Shown here: positions 37,309-48,905 of the stretch, one piece after another
Layout: every line of letters starts with the position of its first letter
How positions within the stretch are numbered: the first letter of the stretch is position 1
Assembly: GCA_905250075.1 (NCBI GenBank)
Contig: CAJNOP010000013.1
Location: 620,001 to 684,000, forward strand
Direction: 5' to 3'
Length of the DNA: 64,000 nucleotides
Source of the DNA: Rotaria sp. Silwood1
Taxonomy: Eukaryota; Rotifera; Eurotatoria; Philodinida; Philodinidae
Notes under the pieces: generated by a model
Told to the model about the DNA's origin: nothing
The model's database searches: none
Seen by the model: only the letters and a program-made list of their open reading frames with translations
Program-made: the position numbers and the translations under genes

Positions 37309-39337
37309 TGGTTTTTATTCAAATCAATTTAGAAAAATAAGAAAGCAAATTTTTGTATGAAGAATTTTACGGCATGTAAACTTCTTAGAGGAGAGGAGAG
37401 GAATCATTTATGGTGCTCGAAAAAAAGTGTTATCATAGTTACTGAGTCAGAATGATTCATATGAGCACGTAAATACAGAAAAAGAAACTTATATGACTGT
37501 TATCAATCTTCAATTGAGAATTTATTTGAGATATCAACCTTGAAAGTATTTATGTTGTAACAGAATATTTTGATTGATAGAGAATAGATGTCAGAAGTTA
37601 CTAAGGACTTCGATATTTATAATATGCCTAGAAAATAGCAGAAAATTGGAGAATGACGATGAATAAATTGCTTAAAACATAAGCATGTGATGTTATGTAA
37701 CATTTTCTAGAGACGTAAAAGCATTCTTTTCATTTACATTGTTAGCATGTTTAAAGAACTGCATCACATGATATTTGTAAATGTTCTCATTTGATTCAGC
37801 TAAAATGAAGTTGAATTAATCTATGCAATCATCTATAACAACAAAGTTTTCATGTTGATTTATTTTCATATAGCTATTTTCTCTTATGTTCAATGTCTTC
37901 TAACTATATGTATAGATGATTCCGATATCTAATGGTAACGTTGTTTTTTTTGGAAAAGTAATCGAAAGAAATTGCACTTAAAAGCTCTACCAGTGGAGAG
38001 AGAATATTTCGAAGTATGAAAAAAAATGATTTTGCAAATCACTAGTTTTTTTCTTTCGTTAGATCTAGAAACCACACGGTTTTCAGTAACTCAGTAAGAA
38101 AATTTCAACCAAAACAAAGGACAGAATGACTCCAAGATACTTTCATAGATTTTAAAGCATTTTTTGACTAATAGTCTGTAAAACCTTTGAAGAAATTTCA
38201 TAAAGTCATGAAGAATATTCTATAAGAGGAGAATTTGAGGCAGTTTTTGTCGCAATTAAGTTAACAATGTATCTGCAGTATAAAAATAACACAAATTTTT
38301 TCGTTCTTTTTTAAAAGAAAATGGCACAATGCTTTCTCTCTGAAATGTTCACTATGTAAACAAACAATAAATGAATGCAAAAAAAAAAACTAAGAAAATA
38401 TGGGTGAGTCTTCTGTTCTTCTACATTCATATTTCACCTAGATCATTATTATAGTATAATTAGAATTTCAACTAATGAGTGAGATACCGCAACTTAGTAA
38501 AAAGACATTTTACTGCATTGTTCAAAACATGTCCTTCAGAAATCATTGAGAACTCTGTTATTTGCAGCTTGAATTGCACTACTCAATTAAATAAGTCACA
38601 CTCTAATGAATGCCAATAAAATTTAAATTGTTCTATAATTAAAAAAAACAAATAATTTTCAGTTTTCAACAATCGAAAGTACTCAAATTTGTGTATCATT
38701 TTGATAGAAAAATATGTGACCTAAAGTATTTATTGATTTTACACTAAAGTGAAAATACATTGAGATACATTTGTAACTTTTTTCTGAAATCATTAACATA
38801 AATTCATGTTCTTAACATACGAAGGTAACTCAGTTTACAATGAAGTTATCAATATAAAGAGCATTCAAAATCTTATAAAAAAGCTTATTGTACAAGCTTT
38901 ACTTTTTGTGTTTCACGCTAAAGAAAACGAAGAAAGAAAGATGTGAAGAACTGTCATAAAAATACGTTGAAAATGGCGAAAAAGCTAGTTTATTTTCTGA
39001 AATGTTCAAAAACGTTAATAGATAGAAACTTGATTTTAGCAGTACATATAGAGCATGATTGATACATACGTTGGTATTAAGTGCGATCAGTTTGACTTAA
39101 CGGAAACTGATATGTAAACAAAACCAGGATTTGTTTGTAACAAGATACAATAAACAATAGAATTACTTACATATGCATATACAATGAATAATTTTACTTC
39201 ATAGCTAAAGTTGATTTTTAAAACAGCACTAACAAATAATAATGGAAGATTTCCTGTTTTTAGTGTAGTCGTTAAATTATCATAATAAGTAGCGTTCCAC
39301 AATAATCAACTGTACATATTCATGTAATGTATAGCAC
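37309..39337. other. Intergenic, no supported gene
   Basis: Upstream flank of the NEK4-like gene and of the tRNA. No reading frame worth calling; the frame at 39087-39302 (minus) has no support. Confidence 0.4.
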
Positions 39338-39409
39338 GCGTTGGTGGTGTAACGGTTAGCATGGTTGCCTTCCAAGCAGCCGACCCGGGTTCGACTCCCG
39401 GCTAACGCA
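39338..39409 (+). tRNA. tRNA-Gly (anticodon TCC)
   Basis: 72-nt cloverleaf. The acceptor pairs GCGTTGG with CTAACGC (one G-T pair). The anticodon stem GTTGC/GCAGC encloses loop CTTCCAA with anticodon TCC at 39371-39373, and the T arm is CCCGGGTTCGACTCCCGG. The internal A box (TGGTGTAACGGTTAGC) and B box (GGTTCGACTCC) are intact. A T-run terminator (CTTTTTC, then T8) starts 7 bases after the gene. No intron. It decodes GGA codons. The upstream block TTCATGTAATGTA recurs before the copy at 42314. Confidence 0.97.
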
Positions 39410-42313
39410 CGTCTCTCTTTTTCATTTTTTTTGTTGTATTTGTATTTTAACCGTGCATATTTGTGTACCTATAAAAAGTAAATCTTATCGAGTTGAAGTC
39501 ATTTATCACATTTAGCAGCATTATATGTATGAACATGCAGTAGATAATTGTATTTCATAGTTAACGATGATTTGTTAAAGAAAACTAAGAAATAATAATG
39601 AAAGACTATTTGGCTATTAATTCAATCACTGAACTTATATGCAGTGGTCGTGAGAAGTCTCGCTAGTGGGTCAAAGGTGCATAAACTTCAATCCTTTTTG
39701 CCAGATATTTTGACTATAAACAGAGATCAGTAAACCGTGATTGCAAGCAGCAACCACAAGTCGATAAGTCTTAATGCAAAGAGTTGGCAAAAAACAGTGG
39801 TTTTCTTCGTAGGGCTCACAAAAAGACTTTCTCAGTGCTTTTCTGATTGTTTTCACTATTTATATGCGATAACCTCCATTTTATAATTAGTCCATTGACG
39901 GAAGAGTTTGTTTTGTTTTTGAAAAGATACAATAATGATCTTTTTCTTTCAAAACAATCTGCAATGATGCGTATACGTCAAGAAAAACAGCGAATTTCAA
40001 GGAGATTTATTACATTCAATAAGATTTTTGGAGTACATCATTAAGCGAAAAGATGCTGAATATCATATAATCTTGTGGTTGGTGCTATGATGCACTTTGA
40101 AATTCCTTATCATAATAAAAAGGTCTCATAAAGTGTAGCATCTGATGATCTGTAACAGTAGAGTTCGAGTAAAAGTTGCAATGTCATTGAACAATGATGA
40201 CTGTGGGATTTTGTGCGGTCTTACAGGATTCTCTCTTGTTTCTCCTTGATATACATATATATTGATACCGCACGATAATGCTGTGTAATACTATTCACAT
40301 AAGGGATAATTAAAATATCATTATAGTCTAGTGAAAACGGATGAACTTACAAGTTAGAATCTGTTCAAAAGCTCAAAACATATCTATACGATTCCAGTCG
40401 TGAGAGGATTAGTAAATAAAGACTTTCACGTCTACACTATGTTACAGACAAAGCGCTTCAATTCACTATAATCTTGATGCGCGAAAATACCTCCATTATC
40501 TGGAACGATCTCAGCATAGATCTCTTCTCCATCGATGGTTATGGCCGTTAAACTTTCAACAGAAACTTAATTAGAGTAGGATACTCACCGAAAAAATTCT
40601 CAATGTGAATGGTTTAAACTATTTGGAAATATGAGCCACTTTTCGAAGATTTCTATTAACTATAATGTCGGAACTACTCAAAGAATGCTTCATAAACGAG
40701 ATCAACTAAGACTATTTGATATGAAACTTCTTGTTAGTGATAGAAGCAGTACCAAACTATTGAATGATGCGTCGAATGTCACGAGACTTGTCTTTCTATG
40801 GTGAGATGTTCTCGTTTGGAGAAAAAATTTGTGCTGATTGTAGCTGAAAACTCTAGAAACTAGATATATTTTGATATAAACATATTTATTAAAGTTCTAG
40901 TTTCGGGACAAAATGATTAATGAAAGGGGTTCCTATATATTACGTATAGAGCATACTTCGTCAACAGAGAGTCTTCTACTGCAAGGGAAAGGTTACAAAG
41001 TTTTCGCTTTTCCGTGGATGCTATAGATTCTGCGTAATTCTCTTCGACTTCGGGCTAACGCACGTTTTGTTGTTTCTTTTCTGTATCTTTAATTTAATCA
41101 TGCATACTTGTGTATATAAAAAAACAAGTAAAGCTGATCGTTCTTGAAGTTTACTATTCCGATTAGTAACATTATATGTTTAAATATACAATGCTTGACT
41201 GTACTACACAGATAACTCTCATACCACCATATGGGGTTGAGTCATATCCAAGACAATCTCATCTTTATGTTGCGCACGCATAGTATTGGATAGAACTTCG
41301 TCCTTTTAGGTATATTTCTGGGTAGTTTAGCAGAATCTATAGATAACATCGATTAATCCTATTTAATCCCTGTTAAGATAATACAGTACGTCAAATTACA
41401 TACAAACGAATCTTCACTACCTATGATTCGTCTGGACTCCAAGAAACGGAACTCATTTCACAGTTCTCATTTTTGTACTAACATTTCAATTAATATCTTA
41501 TACACTTTTTTCATTGCTAGATAATATTTCGAAAGATTCTATCGTATGTTCTAATTTTCTAGAAAGACCTAATTTTTGATACGGTCGATATTGCTAGAAA
41601 GGCCACTTTTGTTGTGTAGATGAGCAAAACTCCGCTATTTAACAACGGCAAGCTGAATCAACGACTATTGTTCTTATAGCAAGTTAGTTGCAGTCTCGTT
41701 GATGCACAATTGAATGCACATTGTCGAAACCAACAGGCTATTTAACGAATTGCTTAACTAGTGATGCTGCCTTTGAAATGCCAATCATTGGTTGAGTACT
41801 TGCTGTAGTATTGGACATTAATAGAAATCAACACTGTCGGCTGTGCCTAAGAGAAGCCGATAGGAAAGTTGTTATCATTTGTGCTAGTTGACAAGTTCCT
41901 TGTACTTCATATCTTCACAAAATCATTTATGATTCAAACTCAGAAATATTTCAAGAATATGAGAAAAGACGATCGGATAATGAAGCAAATCTAATAAACT
42001 GTGCTACAATAAACCGTCCTTCTCTTGAATCTTCTTGTAGTAATATAGTGCTTTCAATGCTCACAGTCGCTTTACCACCCAAATATAACTTCAACTATGT
42101 TTAATTGATAACTAAGCTACGGTTCCTTTGGATTCCAAATGGAAACCAGGTTACCACGTCATAGATGGAGATATTAGGGTTGATGATCATTTATTCAAGA
42201 GAGGTAAAAAATCATAATGAAAGATGAGCCATTTTTAGTTCAATTGCTAAACTAGTATAGTTAGTGATGTTCTACAATCAACAACAGTATATTTTCATGT
42301 AATGTACACCACG
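39410..42313. repeat. Diverged tandem repeat of the tRNA-Gly locus
   Basis: Downstream of the tRNA, a 3' relic lies near 41043-41064: CGACTTCGGGCTAACGCACG corresponds to the tRNA T arm and acceptor. About 130 bp after it resemble the sequence after 39410 (for example TGCATATTTGTGTA versus TGCATACTTGTGTA). Upstream of 42314 the flank repeats the flank of 39338. The region therefore looks like an old multi-copy tRNA array. No protein-coding gene is supported inside it. Confidence 0.65.
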
Positions 42314-42340
42314 CGTTGGTGGTGTAACGGTTAGCATGGT
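42314..42340 (+). tRNA. Partial tRNA-Gly copy cut by an assembly gap
   Basis: The first 27 bases (GCGTTGGTGGTGTAACGGTT, then AGCATGG...) are identical to the tRNA at 39338, preceded by the same TTCATGTAATGTA block. The sequence then enters the gap at 42341-42350. Whether the copy is complete cannot be told. Confidence 0.8.
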
Positions 42341-42350
42341 NNNNNNNNNN
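42341..42350. other. Assembly gap, 10 N
   Basis: Joins a half tRNA directly to an intron of the CCDC113-like gene; the missing length must be larger than 10 if both features are complete. Confidence 0.97.
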
Positions 42351-42374
42351 GAAGAAAAAATACAAATTACTCAC

Positions 42375-43729
42375 TGAAGCAATTTCAACTTTTCTTGCCC
42401 AAACTTCACAATCACGTTCAAGATTATAAAGTAAAGCTTTCTTTTTCACATAATCTAATACTTCTGGTACTTGATAATCTTCTGTCTGTTCAGCAAGATG
42501 ATGATGTACTTTTGCAGCACGTGATTGTTCATATGTGGCATCAATCATTTCTTGTTCAGCACGTGTATATAAACTACTTTGTTTACCAATACGTTGTTCA
42601 ATATCAATTAAATCTTTAATTTGTTTATTTAAATCATCTTTATAACGATTAAGTGATTGTGTTGCTTTACCAACTTGTCGTTTAAGTAAAATAAGTTCAA
42701 CATTTTTTTCATCAATTTTATCTAAATATTGTTTATTTTCAATTTTCAATTGATTAAAATCGACTTCATGTAACGTTTCACCCATTTCTTCTTTTTGTCT
42801 TAATTGTGTTTCTAAACGTACAATTTGTCTTTTTAAACCTGATGAACGATCACGTAATTTATTTATTAATGATTCACGTGCTTTAATACGTTCATTAAAA
42901 TAACGATCAATTTTTTCACCAATTATTTTATGTGTACGTTTATCAATTGAAGATTCTTTTGTTTTAAGAAATTCAACTATAGCTGATTCGAAATCTTTTA
43001 TTTCAATATCAATCCATTCAGCATCAGACTGAAATACAAAGACAAGGTTAGTTGAGTTTTTTATATTATTCATTTCAAAACTACACACAAACCTCAAGTT
43101 GATCGATTTTTTTTTCACTTGCTGCTTCACGACGATTTTTTTCATTTCGCATCTGTTCATATTCCGTTGTAATAATATCAAGTTTTTGTTCAAGTGTTAA
43201 TTGTATACGAAAGTCACCTTGTGTACTTCGTGATTTTGATCGTTTACGTGCAAAACGATCACTTCGACTTGTACCACCAGCTGCTGTTAAATCTTGAGAT
43301 GAACCTGTTGGTGTTGTTGCTTGAGAAGAACTAACTGCAGCTGTTGTTGTAGTTGGTACTGTGATTGGTTCAGACTTTTTTCGTTCCAAGTTTAGTTCGA
43401 AAATATTATTTTCAAATGTTAAATCGATTATTTCACGTCTAATTAAAATAGCAAATGTTTTTTTCTTCTCAGAAAATAGAAAGATAATCTATCCTATCAA
43501 TGAGCTAAAGCAGAATAGCTGAAATGAGCACTTACACATGATTGATTTTTTTCTAAAGTTTTCTATCTTATCAAATAAAAAGTAAATAGAAAATGTAATA
43601 ATTTAAATATATTTACTCAATTTTTTCTAGCCGTTGATGAAGTTCCACATCGTCAGCTTCTTCATTTGCAACACCGGCAAGATGTTCAGCTGATGATGAA
43701 CCACTGAAACTTGATCTTGCTTCAGCCAT
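42375..43729 (-). CDS. CCDC113: CCDC113 (CFAP263)-like axonemal coiled-coil protein, 3' end missing
   Basis: Three exons are present: 43617-43729, 43093-43438 and 42375-43028, 371 residues so far. The start MAEARSSFSGSSSAEHLAGV is followed by an acidic region and a Ser/Thr-rich, basic linker. A long coiled coil then covers most of exon 3 (about 155-371). Diagnostic strings of the DUF4201 family are LHEVDFNQLKIENKQYLDKI, EKNVELILLKRQVGK and the end YVKKKALLYNLERD..VWARKVEIAS. The match to CCDC113/CFAP263, a ciliary protein linking radial spoke and nexin-dynein complexes, is good; CCDC96 is the alternative. Exon 3 ends at a clean donor (GTGAGT), but the next exon is absent because the sequence enters a gap 24 bases later. 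Confidence 0.75.
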
Positions 43730-43893
43730 TATCAGAGTTGTTGTTTTTTTTCTTGAAAATCGGTCAAGATCTTATTTAAAAGAGAAAAGAGTAATCAATC
43801 AAACCGTTCACACAAATGTGTTACTATCGGTGATAGCCTCTTTTCAAAAAATAACAGTTATGAAGAATAAAAAAGATGTCGTCATTCAGCATA

Positions 43894-44850
43894 AAGGGTG
43901 TTCCATAATAACTGACGATAAATTGTTATTCATATTTTTCATACTTTTTCTTGACATAGAGGGCTGAAATTTTTATCACATATATATCTAATGAAGATCT
44001 TCTGTTTCTGAAAGTTTCAGGTCTCTAGCTATAACTACTGGTGAAATACATCAACAACATTCAAAGATATAAATTTTCGAAATCGATTTTTCAATACTTT
44101 TTATTGTGAAAATGTTGCAGGATATTTTCATGAGTAGTTAACCAAAAAATCACAAACTGTTCGGAAAATTTTTTTTCGTATTAGAATTTGTAGAGCTTTT
44201 CCCGCTGATCATTTTGGTAAAAAAACTTTTCCAATTTCATTGAGAAATGACGATGTTATAGGCAAAATACTAAACACTTTAAAATAGGTTAAAGCGTAAG
44301 GAAGTCGATTCGTATATCTCAAAATGTGGCTATATTCTGGAGAAATGTGACTTAGTAGGTTTTGTAGAGGAAACCTTGCTCTACAAGATCCTATAGTCCG
44401 TTTCTGAAATATAAGCAAATAGGATGAATAATTCTCGATTGAACATTGTATGCGATATTTCTATGAAAAAAATCTGACATCTTCTATTTTTTGCGATAAC
44501 TATTTTAACTATAACATCGTCATTTCTCAATGAAATTCGAAACATGATTTTACCAAAATGATCAGCAGAAAAAGCTCTACAAATTCTGATATGAAAGAAA
44601 ATTTTCTGAATACTTTGTGAGTTTTTGGTTAACTATCTATGTAACTGCCCCGCTAAGTCGATTACGAAAATTCATGTATTCAAATGTTGTCGATGTATTT
44701 CACCAATAGTTATAGCTAGAGACCTGAAACTTTCAGAAACAGAAGATCTTCATTAGGTATATATGTGATAAAAATTTCAGCCCTCTATGTCAAGAAAAAG
44801 TATGAAAAATATGAATAACAATTTATCGTCAGTTATTATGGAACACCCTT
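43894..44850. mobile_element. Fold-back DNA element with long terminal inverted repeats
   Basis: The left end AAGGGTGTTCCATAATAACT is mirrored exactly by the right end, with TA on both outer sides (43892-43893 and 44851-44852). The arms are about 350 bp each and highly similar, for example GATCTTCTGTTTCTGAAAGT on the left and its complement on the right, separated by about 250 bp. Total length is 957 bp. No transposase. The TA target and GGGTGTTCC ends fit the Tc1/mariner group. It lies 165 bp upstream of the CCDC113-like start. Confidence 0.85.
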
Positions 44851-44852
44851 TA

Positions 44853-47464
44853 TGAAACAAAAACAAAATGTGTAGCATTAAAGAGGCTTTATTAATCATT
44901 AAATATTACAAAAGTTTATATAACAAATCCTATATTATCAATGAGCGGATCTAATTATGATAATCAAAGATCGATCATTGAGTCATTATGAATCTTCTTG
45001 CGTTATTTTTTTTACATTAGTTCTATTTGATTCAGAAGTATTCATTGTGACAGCGACTTTTTTTTATGGGTGAGCGTGGCATTGACAGATATTCAACTGT
45101 GAAGGACACTATTAAGTTGATTCTGTAAAAGTTTTTACTAAGCACTAAATAATCAAAGAATAGACAAAAACAAACTTCACATGTGATCATTAAAACAGTT
45201 ATCTCATAGAGATGTGCCTTTGTTTTCAGAAGACACAAAACTTGAGTTGAAGACTTTTTGATCCTGTTAAGTCATCGCTTTATGTTCGATATATGAGCAA
45301 TAGATGTTTTTTTGTTATCTTAAAGTGTTGTAAATTTTAATTTTAATTAATTGTATACTTTTGTCTATCTTAAAAGTTAGAACTATAATCCATAACCATC
45401 ATCATTTTCTAATGAGACATATCAAGTTCTCGATGCTAGGGCAACTCGTCTCATGATATTTTAGTCTTCAAGTCTCCTAAGGAAGCATCGAAAGTGATTG
45501 GGTAAGGATACGCAAAAGAACCTCGCTAACATATGCTACACATTGTTCGATCATTCTTCATACATTATATCAGCAGATTTATTATGGAAATTTGGTTGAA
45601 TATATTTACCTTTACAATCATCTGCAGCATCTTGACTACTCTCATACAAAAGTTTGTTTTCATAATTTAGTATCTCTTCTAAAGGATTCTTAATTAGGAT
45701 GAAACTGAACTTCTGTCCTATTTGCACGACATGTCTAAGAACATTATGCTTAGTTGTCTAACAACTATCGCGAAAATTTTTGGTGACTTCAGGCTCTGAA
45801 AGTTATTGATAAAAGTATACAATTAACTAAAGTTAAAACATACGCCTTTTTGGCTAACAAAATAGTATCTATCGCTCGTATATCGAGTATTGGTTATTAA
45901 TTCCACAAGAGCAAAAAATATTCAACTCTAGTTCTATCTCTTTTTTGAACAAAGTCACATCTACAAGGTCACTTCTAATGATAATATATAAAGTTTGTTT
46001 TAGTCTATTTTTTGATGAATTTAATATTGAATGCTAAAAAATAGCCATTCATTATATGCTACCCTTGAAATGATAATCTGATTTAACAGCAATATAATAA
46101 ACAAATAACAAAGTTTTTATGAAAGACGAAATTGGCAGTCATTTTAGAAGAAAATTTTATATTGTTTTCTCGTAAAACCAAACAGCAATTTTTGACATGC
46201 TAATTAAAGTCCTGATGTAGACATGTCATAACTTGTTTGAATTTTAATAGGAAATAAATATGGTTTGAAAAGAAGCTTGAGCCAATATAAAGAGGTCTAC
46301 GTTTAGACCGTAGTCCATTAAAGTCATTAAATATTCTTTTAAAATATAATCGCTTTCATGCACTTGACGTATACAGACCCGAAGCTGTATTCACAACACA
46401 TGATCCTCTTTTCATAGTTGAGCCCTTGAATTCTTGTATCAATTATGTGCATAATTGATACAACTCATATATACGTTAAACTTACAAACACCATACAAAT
46501 TAGAGTACGTGGAATTATCAACTAAAATGAACTAATATCAACTGTTCTGCTCAACACAAAAAAACACTCCTTTCCATAAAAAATGTCTCAATATGACTGC
46601 TCATCCAGATTCCCTTTTTTGATCTACATGTTACAGTCTTTGTTATTTGTACTGTTATTGGGAATCAGAAAATGTCGCAGAACAGTTTTCTTCGTTCTTG
46701 CAAGACACAGAACCCTTCTACGTTCGATCTGGAGGACAATCTTTTTTTTGGCATTTTTGACGAGGATGAAAATTGTCTGCATATGATGTACGATGTCAAA
46801 TGTCATGTATAAAATGTAGACAAAAACATTTACAATACAGTGAACCAAACAATAACAAAAAAAACATAAAGACATACGATGCAAAACAAAATCAATGTAA
46901 ACAGATAGACAGTAAAAAAAAAGATAAGTTTTCTTTTTATCGGTATTTCATGAATTTCTCATTTTAACGAATAAATAATATGTTATTACTTTGACTTGGG
47001 AATAAACGTGTTTGTCTTTGAATAAATTTCAATTAACTGGAAAGTTAAAGAATCTTTTCACAAAAGCATTCGCTGCTGGTGTGAAATCTAATCTTTTGGT
47101 TACTATTGATAATTATAGACAAATCATGACGAATTTCACTATTCGAACATAATTTTATTGGGTTACAATCAACAAGATAACTAGGGTATCTTGCAAGACA
47201 CAAATATTATTCGGCAAGCCTTGCATCTCGTACCATTCTCTGTTAAGAGCTGGTTCCTTTACAAGTATAAAACTGAATTTAAATTGGTTTCACTCCTTTT
47301 AGATAGGTTTTTCTATTGCTGCGACAAATACCAAGATCCAGTGAAGCATTATTATCACTAGCTTGCGATCAGCAAAAATTTATCTAGTAATCTGTACAGT
47401 CCATACTGTTTTTCATGCAGTATTCCATTCATGAGTTATTGTTACACGCATTTAAGTCGTTAAA
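44853..47464. other. Intergenic, no supported gene
   Basis: AT-rich. Overlapping frames on both strands at 46583-46967 look like composition artefacts. No RNA gene or repeat end is seen. Confidence 0.4.
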
Positions 47465-47922
47465 ATGCCTCAAAATGTGTTCATAGCACATGACTTTCTT
47501 GCTCAACATGCTGAAGTACTTCATGCGCGTGAAAAAAAGTTACGAGAAAAATTTCAAGAAACACATCCTTGTTGGAGAGATGTCAGCATATATCGGTAAA
47601 TCGTTTCAGTTAAATTGATCAATTATTCTCCATTGCATTTCAACTCATTTTATTTCCTTAAATATTTACATATAGAAAATCGAAATAAAACTTTTAGATT
47701 AATATTTTGCAATAGTGGCTGATCAATGTTATTTTCTCTTCATTTGTTCTCATTAATCACCAATAGATTTATTTCTATTGAGCTTCTAAATTTCTTATAT
47801 TTTCTTTTCTTTTGATTTACTTAGTTTGTCTTGTTTACAAATTTTTTTATACGATAATTTGCTCCATTATTAATTGAAAAACGAATTGTTATTTTTTTTT
47901 CAGATTAATAACGAGACCATAA
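47465..47922 (+). CDS. 49-codon reading frame immediately upstream of RPS3
   Basis: Exon 47465-47595 encodes MPQNVFIAHDFLAQHAEVLH, AREKKLREKFQETHPCWRDV and SIYR, ending at a donor (CGGTAAAT). If it splices to the acceptor TTTTTTTTTCAG at 47903, it continues LITRP and stops at 47922, four bases before the RPS3 ATG. Without splicing it stops at once after SIYR. The peptide is helical and charged and not recognised. It may be the upstream gene of a two-gene transcript, an upstream reading frame in a long RPS3 5' leader, or a chance frame. The strong acceptor could also be a site for spliced-leader addition to RPS3. Confidence 0.45.
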
Positions 47923-47926
47923 AAAT

Positions 47927-48905
47927 ATGGCCACAACAGCTAACATCTCAAAAAAACGCAAAGTAAACTAGTCTAATAATCATTTTGTTTTTGAAAGTTT
48001 TTATTTCATATTGTAGTTTATTCGCGAAGGTGTTTTTCATGCTGAACTCAATGAATTTTTCACCCGTGAATTAGCCGAAGATGGTTATTCCGGTCTTGAA
48101 GTTCGTGTAACACCACAACGAACTGAAATCATTATCATGGCAACAAAAACTCAACAAGTACTTGGTGAAAAAGGTCGTCGTATTCGTGAATTAACATCAG
48201 TTATTCAAAAACGTTTTGGTTATTCAGAAAATTCAATTGAATTATTCGCTCAAAAGGTTGTTACACGTGGTTTATGTGCTATAGCACAAGCTGAATCATT
48301 ACGTTATAAACTTATGGGTGGACTCCCTGTACGACGGTAAAATTTACAAAGAAACAATAATGATAAAAATCTGTTGTTTTATTTGGTTTGTTTTTCTTTA
48401 GAGCATGCTATGGTGTTTTACGTTTTATAATGGAATCAGGTGCTCAAGGTTGCGAAATTGTTGTATCAGGTAAATTACGTGGTCAACGTGCTAAAGCAAT
48501 GAAATTTATTGATGGTTTAATGATTCATTCGGGTGATCCCGTTAATGATTATGTGCAATTTGCTGTACGACATGTACTTTTACGTCAAGGTGTACTTGGT
48601 ATTAAAGTTAAAATTATGTTACCATATGATACAAAAGAAGGCAAAGGTGCTAAAAAACCATTGCCTGATCATGTTTCAATTGTACAACCTAAAGAAGAAA
48701 CACCAATTACACATCCATATTCCGAAGCAAAAGAAAGAAAAATGGAACCAGTAAAATTAATTTAATTTATTTTTATTTGATTTTGATTTTTTCTTAATAG
48801 TTACCTCAACAAATTGGTCATCCACAACAATTACCTTCTCAACAACAACAACAGCAACAACAACCACCAATACAACCAGGAGTACCAGGGAATTTTGCAT
48901 ATTAA
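47927..48905 (+). CDS. RPS3: 40S ribosomal protein S3 (uS3)
   Basis: Four exons: 47927-47962, 48017-48336, 48402-48750 and 48801-48905, giving 269 residues. The N-terminus [19 protein letters not shown] is followed by the type-2 KH domain with [12 protein letters not shown]. Next come the conserved [20 protein letters not shown] and [20 protein letters not shown], then [20 protein letters not shown] and [14 protein letters not shown]. The core aligns closely with animal uS3, which lies at the mRNA entry tunnel of the small subunit. The tail, encoded by the last exon, is Gln/Pro-rich ([20 protein letters not shown]) and longer than the usual animal end. AATAAA follows near 49009. Introns are 54, 65 and 50 bp. 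Confidence 0.96.

Noticed and set aside
39671..40044. Small frames between the tRNA copies
   Set aside because: No domain, no conservation between the diverged repeat units.
42261..43193. A 310-codon frame reading through the 10-N gap into the tRNA copy
   Set aside because: The real exon ends at the donor at 42374; the rest is intron, gap and antisense tRNA sequence.
46583..46967. Overlapping frames on both strands
   Set aside because: Both depend on the same low-complexity sequence and lack domains.
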